NCBI GenBank assembly: GCA_023159155.1
Contig: JAJNNX010000002.1
Location: 1,798,001-1,862,000, forward strand
Length of the DNA: 64,000 nucleotides
Direction of reading: 5' to 3'
Source of the DNA: Ustulina deusta
Taxonomy: Eukaryota > Ascomycota > Sordariomycetes > Xylariales > Xylariaceae
In this document: positions 1 to 9,516 of the stretch, one piece after another
Numbering within the stretch: the first letter of the stretch is position 1
Layout of the letters: every line of letters starts with the position of its first letter
Notes under the pieces: model-generated
Databases searched by the model: none
What the model was told of the DNA's origin: nothing
Seen by the model: only the letters and a program-made list of their open reading frames with translations
Program-made: the position numbers and the translations under genes

Positions 1-2263
1 CTTGCTCGTAAACCGCTCACAATTCTTACACGAGCAAGAACATATGAGCAACCGACAGAATGTTCATTACACACGAGCGATGCTCTGCGAAGTTGTTGCG
101 ACCCGTATTTTGAGGCGCTTTGGCGATGACAACCCGGGTTCGGAGGGGCTACTGCTTCTCGCCAACCTGCTCGTCGCTGGGTTTGAGCCCTTCCAGAATG
201 CCCCCGAGGAGGTTCGCCGTGAGGCTTCGTTGGACTCCACCATCAGCTTTAACAGGACTTTACCTGCCCTTGAAATAGCCATTCTTACGGGAAGTAGGTA
301 TTTCCTAAGCTCTACACACTGCAAAACAGTGTAAGTCCTCTCATCCCCGCCTTGAAAGATGACTACCAGACTGAATGTGAAAAGTGTCGATGCTATCTAT
401 ATTGGTCAGATTGTCTATACGCCATCAACCTTCCTTGATCTAATCCCAGATCGATATAAGCGGAAACCTATCTCACTTTACCAACCGCACAAGGAACCAT
501 TACTAAACCAGTACCGGTTAATTGTGCCGCGCACCAGAAACGCCCTCGAGGTAATTCAGTTCGTCGTTCTATTACTTTTATACATGTTATTCATGCTTGA
601 ACGAAACCCAACCTATTTGAGCGTTTCAGAGTTAGCATTCGCAATATATGCTTTTGGTTGGGCTCTCGATCAGTTTGCTACAATCCTAGAGCATGGATGG
701 TGAGTCTCTCGGAAACAAGAACCTTAATCAGGTACTAAGTAGATCTCAAGGTCGGTCTATTCCCAGAACCTTTGGTCTTTCTTAGACGTTATATTTATCC
801 TTGTATATTGGATGTATCTCATGCTGCGTATTCATGGATGGAGAACGGGCGCTCCGGGTCCTGGGCAACAGGCCCTTGATGTCCTAGCCATGGGGGCGCC
901 GGTTCTTATTCCACGGCTAGCTTTTAACCTTCTCTCCGGGAACATTGTGTTTCTCTCATTGCGAGCGATGGTGGTGGATTTTGCTGTGTTGACCTTTTTA
1001 GCTGCCTGGTGAGTTAGCTTTGCCCTTCTGGAACTTTCCTTCTGGGCACCTTCATTGTTAGTCCACGATGTATTAACGTGGGCCGTAACTTAGGTGTTTT
1101 TTTGGCTTCTTATTGTCTATGGTGTGGCTCGCGGAGGGTCGCCATGATCCCATGTAAGTATTTCGGTGTGCCTCGTCTTCTCATTTGCTAATCTTCGACA
1201 GCACCATCAGTAAATGGATGTTATGGATCTGGTTCGGTTTGGATGGCAGCGGAGTATCTGAGTCGGTAGGTTTACACACCAACGCAATGGATCTGTCGAT
1301 GGGAACTTGCTAACAACCAATGCTCCTTAGGCGGATTTCCACTGGCTGCTTGGCCCCATATTGATGATAACATTTGCATTCCTCGGCAATACACTCTTTC
1401 TAACGATTCTCGTGTCGATGCTTACGAACACCTTTGCCAATGTTGTCGCGAATGCAACAGCCGAGATCCATTTTCGCAAGGCCGTGCTGACGCTTGAAGG
1501 TGTCAAAAGCGACGCCATTTTCGCGTACCAGCCGCCGTTCAACATAATAGCTCTGTTTATACTAGTCCCGATGAAATTCCTAGTTAGTCCGCGATGGTTT
1601 CACAAGATTCATGTGGCATTTGTTCGGGCTATTAATTTACCACTGCTGCTTTTCATTGCTGTCCTGGAGCGACGTCTACTCTGGTCAGAATACGCTGGGG
1701 AGGTAAAACAACAACAGAAAAGAAAACACCGCGGGAAGGGGAGGTTCTGGGAAAAGTGGCGGATCACCAGTCACGGCGATATCCAGACAGTGTTCGATAT
1801 TCCACCGCCCGATTCAATCGAAGAAGATATCGCAGTGGACGACGAGCTGACGCACCACATGATACGACGTCAATTTCTACGTCACCAGAGTTCGTCACAG
1901 CCTCGGGATTCGCAAATCAGCAGAGATACAAGTAAAGAGCCGCCTACCAAGACACCTAGCCGACGAGACTCGTTAGCTCCGTTGTAAGTAATCGTCGGAG
2001 TCCTGTTCTTCTCGTTTTACCCCCCTCGAATGTGTAAAACGGCGATAACTGACTCCGAGTGATGCAGTGGAGTACCACCCGAGCAAGTCCGTAACCTGCT
2101 GAGCGAGACGAGCCAGGCTGAAGACTTGTCCGCGCGGTTGGCTGAGCTGGAGCGCACCTCGTCGCGGATTGAAGAGATACTGGAGAGGATGTGTAGTGGG
2201 ACCGCGGATGGTGATTCCCTATGCGAAGAGGAGCGAAAAGCCAGCGAGGTAGATGGATTATAA
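1..2263 (+). CDS. TRP-like nonselective cation channel (YVC1 family), 5' end outside window
   Basis: This is the 3' part of a fungal vacuolar/endomembrane TRP-type cation channel, which releases Ca2+ from internal stores. Proposed exons are <1-330, 385-699, 751-1008, 1094-1153, 1202-1265, 1331-1983 and 2068-2263. The frame stays open through all six introns, giving about 624 visible residues. Visible features in order: the soluble N-terminal region ending in NQYRLIVPRTRN, several hydrophobic segments (VIQFVVLLLLYMLFML, LWSFLDVIFILVYWMYL, and others), a pore-proximal KWMLWIWFGLDG block, and the strongly conserved last membrane segment with FLGNTLFLTILVSMLTNTF. After it come a basic cytosolic tail and, in the last exon, a Glu/Leu/Arg-rich stretch that could be a coiled coil. 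The start codon lies upstream of the window, because coding similarity already begins at base 2. Family assignment is secure; ion selectivity and location are inferred from the family. Confidence 0.88.
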
Positions 2264-3074
2264 CAACATATTGTACAGGCGGTATTCCCAATAAGGTCGA
2301 GCATTGTCTGCGTCCACAGTGCCATATTGCATTGCATGAATACATGAACAATAGGTAAATACTACTAGCAACGCGGCCGCGCGAAAATGTCGGTGTGTTC
2401 ATCACAATAGAACAAACATTTCTGAGCTGCGCGGCATCGCGCGTTATTAATTTTATGGGAGTTCGCAACACATGCATACATCATTACCAATCAATACCTA
2501 CTATAATATGTACGGAGTTGTGCGAGTATTACCAAGATATTGAACAGCTTGTCACAATAAATCAGAACCTGTATGATCGCATTTGGCTTGGACCGGACAG
2601 GTGCAGTTCGCTATCCAGCATTGGTCTCGAGGGTCTTTCCTTCTTTCCCCATCGATTGGCTCTTCTTCGGTTCGTGGTGCCTACCAATACGCTTTCTGTT
2701 TGACCAGACTATACAATGCCCTACCTACATCTGTAGTAACTGACCATCGCTATTCCTAGGACTCATACCAACCCGAATACACCAACGAGCAAAGAATTGG
2801 CAGCGCCAGACAAGCCTTCTTCAGGCCCTCAACTGGTCAACGACAATAGTGTCCCGAAGCAAGCGGAGTGACGGATCGAATTCAGCAATCGACGGCGAGT
2901 CATTCCAGCACCACACACCAGAGCCACGGGGCCCTGCGACACCAGGCGCCCCAAGCATACAAATCGACCTGCCCACCCGCCGGTTTCTACAGTCTGCCCG
3001 TCGAAATCGAGGACCTTAAGCCTTTGGCTCGGACCACCAGAACAAAGGGAGGGCGCAGAGAAAAGGAGCAAAAA
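2264..3074. other. Intergenic region between channel gene and small Cys/His-rich gene
   Basis: No supported gene. An open frame at 2395-2703 has no recognisable composition or motif. The frame of the next gene is open upstream to 2868, but that part (Ser/Thr/Gln/His-rich, low information) looks like leader sequence. Confidence 0.5.
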
Positions 3075-3362
3075 ATGTGCCTCACAACCCACTACATCAG
3101 CCGCAATTGCGGACATCACTGGCTCGCGATCCGGCAGCCGTGCTGGCCAGGATACGGGTTCAACTACTGCGGCGTGTTCGGGGACGGGGTAGCCCGGGCG
3201 CCGTCGCCCGAGCTCGAGATCGTGGGCTTGTGTCCCGCGTGCGCGACGCCCGGATGCTACGACCACAACCTCGTGCGCATGGTGCTGAACATTCGCGACC
3301 ACTGTCGTTGGGGCATCGGGCCGTCGAGGAACGACCCGGGGGTTGAGTGCGTGGTCATGTGA
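3075..3362 (+). CDS. Small Cys/His-rich protein of unknown function
   Basis: A 95-residue protein with no introns. The frame is open further upstream (to 2868), but I chose the ATG at 3075 because the protein then begins with the Met-Cys start typical of small fungal Cys/His-rich proteins. The N-terminus is MCLTTHYISRNCGHHW, followed by further cysteines at QPCW, YCG, a CPAC pair, a GCY and a late DHC. The Cys/His pairs (C-x9-C-G-H-H and C-x2-C) suggest a small metal-binding fold, but no named zinc-finger pattern fits. It has no signal peptide or membrane segment. The sequence is GC-rich in third positions, which supports coding. Function is unknown. A gene 52 kb away begins with a similar M-C...H...CGH signature. 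Confidence 0.6.
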   Translation: MCLTTHYISRNCGHHWLAIRQPCWPGYGFNYCGVFGDGVARAPSPELEIVGLCPACATPGCYDHNLVRMVLNIRDHCRWGIGPSRNDPGVECVVM

Positions 3363-4141
3363 GGGAGATGGGGAACATCTATCTAGGAGGACAGCGGGAA
3401 CAGACTAGGGGGCGAATAGGGCAAGTCTGGGTTGATTGATGACGATGATGATGCCTCACACCCGAGCTACAAGAGCATTATTCTGATACATACCTGGGTG
3501 GGCCTGCAACTTTCGGATACCATATATGATGATGGTAGGGACTTATGATTGATGATGGCTCATGATGGGGAGCCGGGGGAATAACTTAGGGGTCGCCTAC
3601 CTCCGGCGGATGAGGACAGGACAGAAGGAAGCCCCGTGCTGTATTTCGAGATCCTAATAGTTGACAAGAGAGGACATCGTGACACTGTCATCCCTGACGA
3701 AGGTCTAACAATGTCCCGAAAATGAGGGGCAGATACCTAGTGTTCTCCTGATGGCGCACGTCTGGATTACTAGACTACCTAAGTACCTACCTACCTATAT
3801 GCTAACCATTTTCCAATCGTCGCTCTCCCTCCTCCCACGAACGTCCCAAATTTCCTATTTTGGTGGTCAGGGCAGCTTCAATAGTCGCATGCAATTAGGT
3901 ACATACACGGCACTCTTCCCTTCCATCTCTCTCCTACACATATTCCAGAGCCTCACGTACCCACTTTTATTGAGAACTTCCATCCCAACGAAGCGACGCA
4001 AAATTCACAACAATCAAGATCTTTTTTTTAAAAAAAGGAAAGAAAAAAAAGGCTTTAAAAGTCCCTTTTCCTTCGTCGACTATTTATTTTCTCGCACATC
4101 TATTTATTCCGTTACTTGCATGTGATCGACTACCTCAAGGT
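3363..4141. other. Intergenic region, includes MTQ2 promoter
   Basis: No gene recognised. There are GATGAT-rich short repeats at about 3437-3560, CTACCTACCTA-type runs near 3777-3800, and an A-rich tract near 4021-4050 that ends about 90 bases before the MTQ2 start. An ORF at 3751-4125 is low-complexity leader sequence. Confidence 0.45.
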
Positions 4142-4978
4142 ATGCTGCCCACACCAGATACTTCGCACGTGGCCTACGAGCGAGTGTACGAGCCAGCAGA
4201 GGACTCCTTCCTGTTCCTGGACACGCTGTCCTCGGCCTCGGAGACGTCATTCCTGCAAGCCCGTTTCCAAGCCTCCTCCTCCTCCTCCTCCTCCTCTTCC
4301 TCCCCCTCCGCCACCACGCAACCACAGCCCCTGGTGATAGAGATAGGCCCGGGCTCGGGCGTCGTCATCGCCTTCGTGACGGCGCACGCGGCGACGCTCT
4401 TCGGGACCCGGCACGTGCTGACGGGGGCCGTGGACGTGAACGCGCACGCGTGCGCCGCGACGGCGGAGACGGTGCGTAGAGCCGTCGCCTCGAACCCTGC
4501 CACGGCCAGCGCGGCCTTCCTCGGCGCCGTGCAGGGGGATCTTGCGGCGCCGCTGCGGGACCGCGGCGTCGACGTGCTGGTCTTCAACCCGCCTTACGTG
4601 CCGACGACAGAGCTGCCTTCCCGGGAAAAGTGGCTCCCCGGTGATGATGATGACGATGACGATGATAACGATGATAACGATGTTGATGATATGAGATATC
4701 CCTCGTTCGAGGAAGACTCGTATCTGTTGGCGCTCTCGTACGCCGGCGGGAGAGACGGCATGGAGACCACCGATCGGCTTCTGGACAGCCTGCCGCGCGT
4801 GCTGTCCGACAGAGGATGTGCGTACGTCTTGCTGTGTGCGCAGAACAAGCCCGAGGAAGTCAAGGAGCGGGTCCGCGGTCTCGAAGGCGGCGGATGGAAG
4901 GTCGAGACTGTGGGATCGAGCGGGAAGAAGGCCGGCTGGGAGAAATTGCAAATTATTCGAATATGGAGGGAGTTATAG
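4142..4978 (+). CDS. mtq2: eRF1 glutamine methyltransferase catalytic subunit (Mtq2/HemK2/N6AMT1 type)
   Basis: A 278-residue intronless SAM-dependent methyltransferase. In yeast and human the orthologue, with Trm112, methylates the Gln of the GGQ motif of release factor eRF1. The N-terminus has the family's YERVYEPAEDSFLFLDTL block. The SAM-binding motif I is EIGPGSGVV and the catalytic NPPY tetrapeptide is at residues 149-152. The C-terminus contains the usual GRDGMETTDRLLDSLPRVL segment and ends IIRIWREL. Two insertions are odd: a poly-Ser tract at about residues 43-56 between the N-terminal block and motif I, and an Asp/Asn run at about 163-177 directly after the NPPYVPT loop. Both are encoded by trinucleotide repeats and lengthen the protein beyond the usual size. 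The gene has strong GC bias in third positions and is convergent with SmD1. Confidence 0.92.
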   Translation: MLPTPDTSHVAYERVYEPAEDSFLFLDTLSSASETSFLQARFQASSSSSSSSSSPSATTQPQPLVIEIGPGSGVVIAFVTAHAATLFGTRHVLTGAVDVNAHACAATAETVRRAVASNPATASAAFLGAVQGDLAAPLRDRGVDVLVFNPPYVPTTELPSREKWLPGDDDDDDDDNDDNDVDDMRYPSFEEDSYLLALSYAGGRDGMETTDRLLDSLPRVLSDRGCAYVLLCAQNKPEEVKERVRGLEGGGWKVETVGSSGKKAGWEKLQIIRIWREL

Positions 4979-5537
4979 TCCCCCCCCCCCCCAAAAGAAA
5001 AGAAAAGAAAATAATAATATTAAAAATTCAAGAGAAAAGCACATTGGACGTAGTTTGGCCCTCGTAGTAATAATCAAGAGAGATAGTTGGTTCACTTTTT
5101 TGTCCGATACATTTCGTATTGGCATGGTCATCTGGAAGATGTGGCTTCGCCTAACACGTACATATACGCACACACACAAGATTAAAGGTGAATCTGGTGA
5201 AGCCCTGCCGGCTTCCTGATTTCCAAGTTTCATTTCTTGTGCTGTTGCAATCTGCTAGCCTCTAACGCCGCCGTAAGATTGATTAGCCCCTCTCATGTCT
5301 TCTCCCACACATCACAATAATACGGCAGCTTTGAGCAAAAATCGACGGCTGCTATGTTGAGACATATTCGTGCGAGGCGGTCTCATTGTTACCCATGAGC
5401 ACGAGGCGGGAATCGGCGAGTGGCCGTCATCCCCAAATGGTCTCTCCCATTGTTTGTTCATTGGTCTCGTCTCTCTAGTACTCCTCTTCGTAGCCAACGG
5501 AATGGTGAAAAAATAATAATAATAACGAGTTTCTCCT
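4979..5537. other. Convergent 3' region between MTQ2 and SmD1
   Basis: Presumably the 3' UTRs of the two convergent genes. A run of 13 C residues followed by A-rich sequence lies at 4980-5040, directly after the MTQ2 stop. No other gene is visible. Confidence 0.5.
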
Positions 5538-6086
5538 TTACCGCCCCCGACCACGACCCCTACCACGCCCTCGTCCCCGCCCGCGTCCGGGACCGCCCCG
5601 ACCGCCGCGGTCAGCGGCCTCCTTGCGCGCCTTGTTCTTCGGCTTGACAGAATCGTCGATGAGGAGTGTGTCGAGCGGAAGGGAGTCGGGGAGTATGAAG
5701 TAGCGGATGGTCGAACCGCGGATGTTCATCGTGTCGAGGGACAGAGGGTCCTGGCCACGTGGCGTCATCTTTACCATGCGTAGAGCCGTATTCATCTGCG
5801 GCGAGACTGATGTGATGGTGCCGTGTATGATTGTGCCTGTCACCCGATGTGTTAGTAGAATACATTGATGTGTGTGTACGGCGACGAAGCGAGGGCGCGC
5901 AGGGAGTTTTACCATTCTTCAATTCAATTGTCACCGTCTCGTTGGCGCATTTCATCAAGAATCTGGAGAGGTATCATCAGCATCGGCGCGGTGGGCGGAG
6001 GAGCTTGGCAGCGTTGGTTTCAGCACTTCGGTGCGTAGAGAGAGAGGGAGAGAGAGCTGGGGCAGAGCTTACCTGACGAGCTTCAT
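5538..6086 (-). CDS. smd1: Small nuclear ribonucleoprotein Sm D1
   Basis: A core spliceosomal Sm protein that forms the heptameric Sm ring on U1, U2, U4 and U5 snRNAs. Exons on the minus strand are 6086-6073 (14 nt, MKLVR), 5962-5913 and 5836-5538, giving 120 residues. The joined N-terminus reads MKLVRFLMKCANETVTIELK, the standard SmD1 start. Sm motif 1 contains NGTIIHGTI and Sm motif 2 contains IRGSTIRYFILPDSLPLDTLL. The C-terminus is an arginine-glycine repeat tail, a known symmetric-dimethylarginine substrate in other eukaryotes. Intron boundaries are GT..AG and keep frame. Identity is very secure; only the tiny first exon relies on family knowledge. Confidence 0.95.
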
Positions 6087-6787
6087 TTTGGCCGGCTGTT
6101 GACGATATCGCTGTCGTAGCGATGGATTAATGTGAGCTCGGCCGGCTGTTGGTTGGTTGTTTGTTCGTTTGTTTGTTTCTATGGAGGCTGGTATCGGTTT
6201 TGCTCTGCACTAGACGTTTAGGCCAGGATTCATGCAGAAAGACGTAGGTATGGCAAGGCTCGGGAGCTACCTAGGTATACACTTTTTCCAGAAAATTGGA
6301 GAGACCTGAGTCCAAGTGCCATTCTTTACCTCAGGTATGCAGCTAGCGAAGCTCTGGGTGTATCCACATATAGGTACTTCGGTACATCACCAACTACCAG
6401 AGACTCATCACGTGATACAGACAGTCTTGTGTGACAGGTAGCCTTAGCTAAGCCTCCAACTGCGTACTTAGGTATAATACCTACCTATGTCAACCTACTG
6501 ATTCTTAGGAATTTCAAGAAGAAGCCAAGGTTTAGATTGCGTAGGACTTAGTGTAGCTGAAAAAGACTCTGAAAAGTCGGTATTATCGCCTAAAATGGGC
6601 ATGCGGATAATGTCTTTGCAACCAGGCCCAGACTCGCTACCTACAGTAGGTACCTAAGGTACTCGACAGACGAAAATCAAGATCCATCCGATGATGCCTA
6701 GCACGCGACCACTGGTAGACATCGCTCCTAGAAGCATAGTCGAACTGCCAATCATGTACGCGCTCATCTCCTCTCCCCTTTTCGCGT
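6087..6787. other. Intergenic region upstream of SmD1
   Basis: No gene seen. Several TAGGTA/TACCTA motif copies occur (about 6246-6280, 6470-6490, 6640-6660), as in other intergenic stretches of this window. Confidence 0.45.
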
Positions 6788-7255
6788 TTATTTATCCTTC
6801 TCGTTCTCCGATACTTTCTCCCACTCATCCTCAGTACTAGCAGCAGACTTAGGCTCAGACAAATGCTCGACAACACGGAGTTTTAGGTCTCCTGTCTGCG
6901 CCACTGGCTCAACTTCCTTGCTTCCCGTTTTTGGTTTGCTCTTGGAGACGATTGTTTCGACTTCCGTCTCGCTATCGTCGGTCCCTTGTCGAGGAGATCT
7001 TTGTTCGGACCGCGTCTTCTCAGCCTCTTCCCTCGCCTTCGCGGCATTTAATTCCGTCGCAAACCAGTTGATAGCCCACCATAGGCCTCCTGATATGAGA
7101 GACAAGACGACGAAGTGCACGCTATACGTGGCAATGAGGAGCGCGAGCAGAACTAGTTGTAGAGATGCAAAGGTAACATTCGTTGCCAGCAGAAGGCTCG
7201 GTGTTGGACCAGGAGTGAAGATAGACTCCCAGAGCTGCTCGACAAAGCCCGCCAT
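6788..7255 (-). CDS. pkr1: V-type ATPase assembly factor Pkr1
   Basis: A 155-residue ER membrane protein of the Pkr1 family, needed in yeast for assembly of the V-ATPase Vo sector. I chose the ATG at 7255 because the conserved family start (MAGFVEQLWESIFTPG) begins there; the longer upstream frame to 7516 is low-complexity leader. Two adjacent hydrophobic segments follow: TPSLLLATNVTFASLQLVLLALLIATYS and FVVLSLISGGLWWAINWF, given here in part. The C-terminal half is charged and probably disordered (EEAEKTRSEQ...), ending in the acidic EDEWEKVSENEKDK stretch typical of the family. No introns. Confident call. Confidence 0.88.
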   Translation of the reverse strand: MAGFVEQLWESIFTPGPTPSLLLATNVTFASLQLVLLALLIATYSVHFVVLSLISGGLWWAINWFATELNAAKAREEAEKTRSEQRSPRQGTDDSETEVETIVSKSKPKTGSKEVEPVAQTGDLKLRVVEHLSEPKSAASTEDEWEKVSENEKDK

Positions 7256-9516
7256 GTTGTGTTTTAAGAGATAGAAAGAGTCGTAGGCAGAAGACGACAA
7301 GAGGCAAGCCTCGAATGATGGTATGCGACAATACGCGATAGCGCTTTGTTCAAGTAGAGCAGATGGCGACGGCGGTAGAGAGCTGTGTACGATGTGCGCG
7401 GCGAAGCATTCGGCGAGGCGAGGGGAGTCGAGAGCGAAGCTGGGTTGGGGTGGTTGATAATTTCTAGTTGACCGGCTTGGTGAGGAAAAGCCAGAGTGCC
7501 CTTTAGGCAGTAACAATCAGTTCAGCCTTGAGCGCGAAAGGACAGACAACAGCAGCGACAGTGGCGGCAGTATGAAGACGTGGACGGCTCTAGCGTGGAT
7601 CGCGACCGTTGCGGATCCTCAAGGCAGCGGGGCACTCTACCTCTATCATCAGGGAGGTACCCGAGAAGTTCGGAGCAGGTGTCGACGTCTGTGGTGATAG
7701 CTGAGACAAGACTGTTCCGAGGTCAGCACGTCCGTAAGGTATTGATTCTGACTAAACAGAAATATGATGCCCCAGGTACCTTGGGTAGGCTGCAAGTGCA
7801 GCAGGGCAGACTCTATTTCTCGTCTCGCCTGATTACCCCTCTATTTTCTAGGCCATGTCGGTCTGTGTCTAGGTAGTACTTTAGGCACATATGTACCTTA
7901 GGTACCTAACCACCTTGAAGCACATGGGGTCGGGAGGGGGGAGGGGCAAGGTGGGACATCTGCAGACGGAGGTCGGGTCAACCAGGAACGGATCCCGCTT
8001 TGGTAGAAGGTAGGTACCTACCTAGGCACCTACTTAGAAGCATAGATGGTTGTGCTAGTTGCAGTATATAACAACCTACGATAGCTCATCCAATTTGATC
8101 TGATCCATTATACTAAACAATCATAGCATGGTCTAGTCTGAGTTTTTGTTGTTCTGAAACATATATACTCCGGATTTTTAATCAGGGGACTAAATTTGAG
8201 AGCTAGATGCTCTGACTTAGGTCATTCAGCTCCGGGGCTTATCATAACATAACTGTAACTAGCAGCAACCTTCGATTCCCATCTTTGAGGTTATAGTTCA
8301 TTCGCCACAATTTAAAACATACCAGCATCACTGTTGATAATAATACAAGGGCGCGGGTGATAGCTGGCCAGATGGGATATATCCTCATTTACAGGTTGCT
8401 GCTGTAGTTAAAAATGAGCTAGGAAATAAATCCCTGCTCTGTTTGGAAACATCAGCGGTTGTAATAAGACTTTTTAACCAGATTGTCTGAGCAGAAACTT
8501 GAACATCAAGATGTATGTTAATGAGCTAGAATCTCCCCAAAAGACTCTTTGATTCATGCTGCTTTTTCCTATTGTTCAAAGCTACTGAAATCCTACCTAC
8601 GTAGTCTAATATCACATGCCATAAAGTCTAGTTAATGATAACAAGGTCAAAGCACTACCTACCTACACTATACCTTGAGTAAGTAGGTACCTGTAAGTAC
8701 TAGGTATGCCTTACCTATTGCCAGATAGGGTTGAGTTGATGCGATAGCGGGGCTAGTGAGCTGAGCATACCTACATACTTCTACTAGGTACTGTAGGACC
8801 CGCTACACTACCTACCAATACCGGTACCGTAGTAGGCCTAGTGTAGAAGTATGTTACCTGGATACAACCCTGTGACGGCCAGCCAGACCAACAATTACTG
8901 GCTGTCTTTGCTTGCTACCTTAGTAGGTACCTCTACCTCCTTCTGGTGAGAATTTCTAGGTACAGGTAGAAGGGATCAATCGATCCTCTTGCGTCTTCCA
9001 TTGTGGACTTGATATAACGAGCGGCCGTGAAATCCTGACTACAACGCTTTATCCATACCGCATGAGTGCCCCGTTCGACCCCCGGCGCCCAGCAGTCGTC
9101 CCCATCGTTCAGTTTCTTTCAAGGAAACCCCCTGTTCAACATCCGGCAAAAGGTCCGAGCTGTTACTACAGAACGAGGTAGGAGTGCGACACGCTAAACG
9201 CGAGGCAACTTGGTGCGTCTCTTTATACACAGGCGGTTTCGTACGCCGAGCCTCCCTAGACTGGAGTGAAGAGATTTCAAAGGCAAACACCTGGGCCAGT
9301 CATCCCGCTAGAAACCGTTTGTTTCTGTGCCTTCCAACACGGCCTGCTTCTCTCCCACAGCGACTGTTGTGGAAGTTCGCCGCGCTGCGTTGACGGGAGC
9401 CAACACCCGAAGTCCTGTCGCCCCTTGCTCGCGGCTTGTAGTGGTATGCTGATTGGCAGCGCTACACCGCATCGCATTAAATAGCAAAGAGATAGTCCGG
9501 CCGAAGCGGTCTCAGC
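7256..9516. other. Gene-poor 2.3-kb intergenic region
   Basis: No supported gene. The first 250 bases are Pkr1 leader/promoter. From about 7860 to 8960 the DNA is moderately AT-rich with many TAGGTACCTA-like copies, densest at 8010-8035 and 8640-8960. ORFs at 7580-7876 and 9039-9484 overlap each other on both strands and show no motif. Confidence 0.45.
8773..8854. repeat. Imperfect inverted repeat (possible hairpin)
   Basis: ACATACTTCTAC at 8773-8784 is the exact reverse complement of GTAGAAGTATGT at 8843-8854. The loop holds more TAGG/CCTA and GGTACC elements that could extend pairing. It sits in the densest TAGGTA-motif block of the window. Confidence 0.5.

Noticed and set aside
2868..3074. 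N-terminal extension of the small Cys/His-rich protein
   Set aside because: The frame is open but the sequence is low in information, and the natural Met-Cys start is at 3075.
4174..4951. Frames antisense to MTQ2
   Set aside because: Composition is set by the repeats of the sense gene; no motifs.
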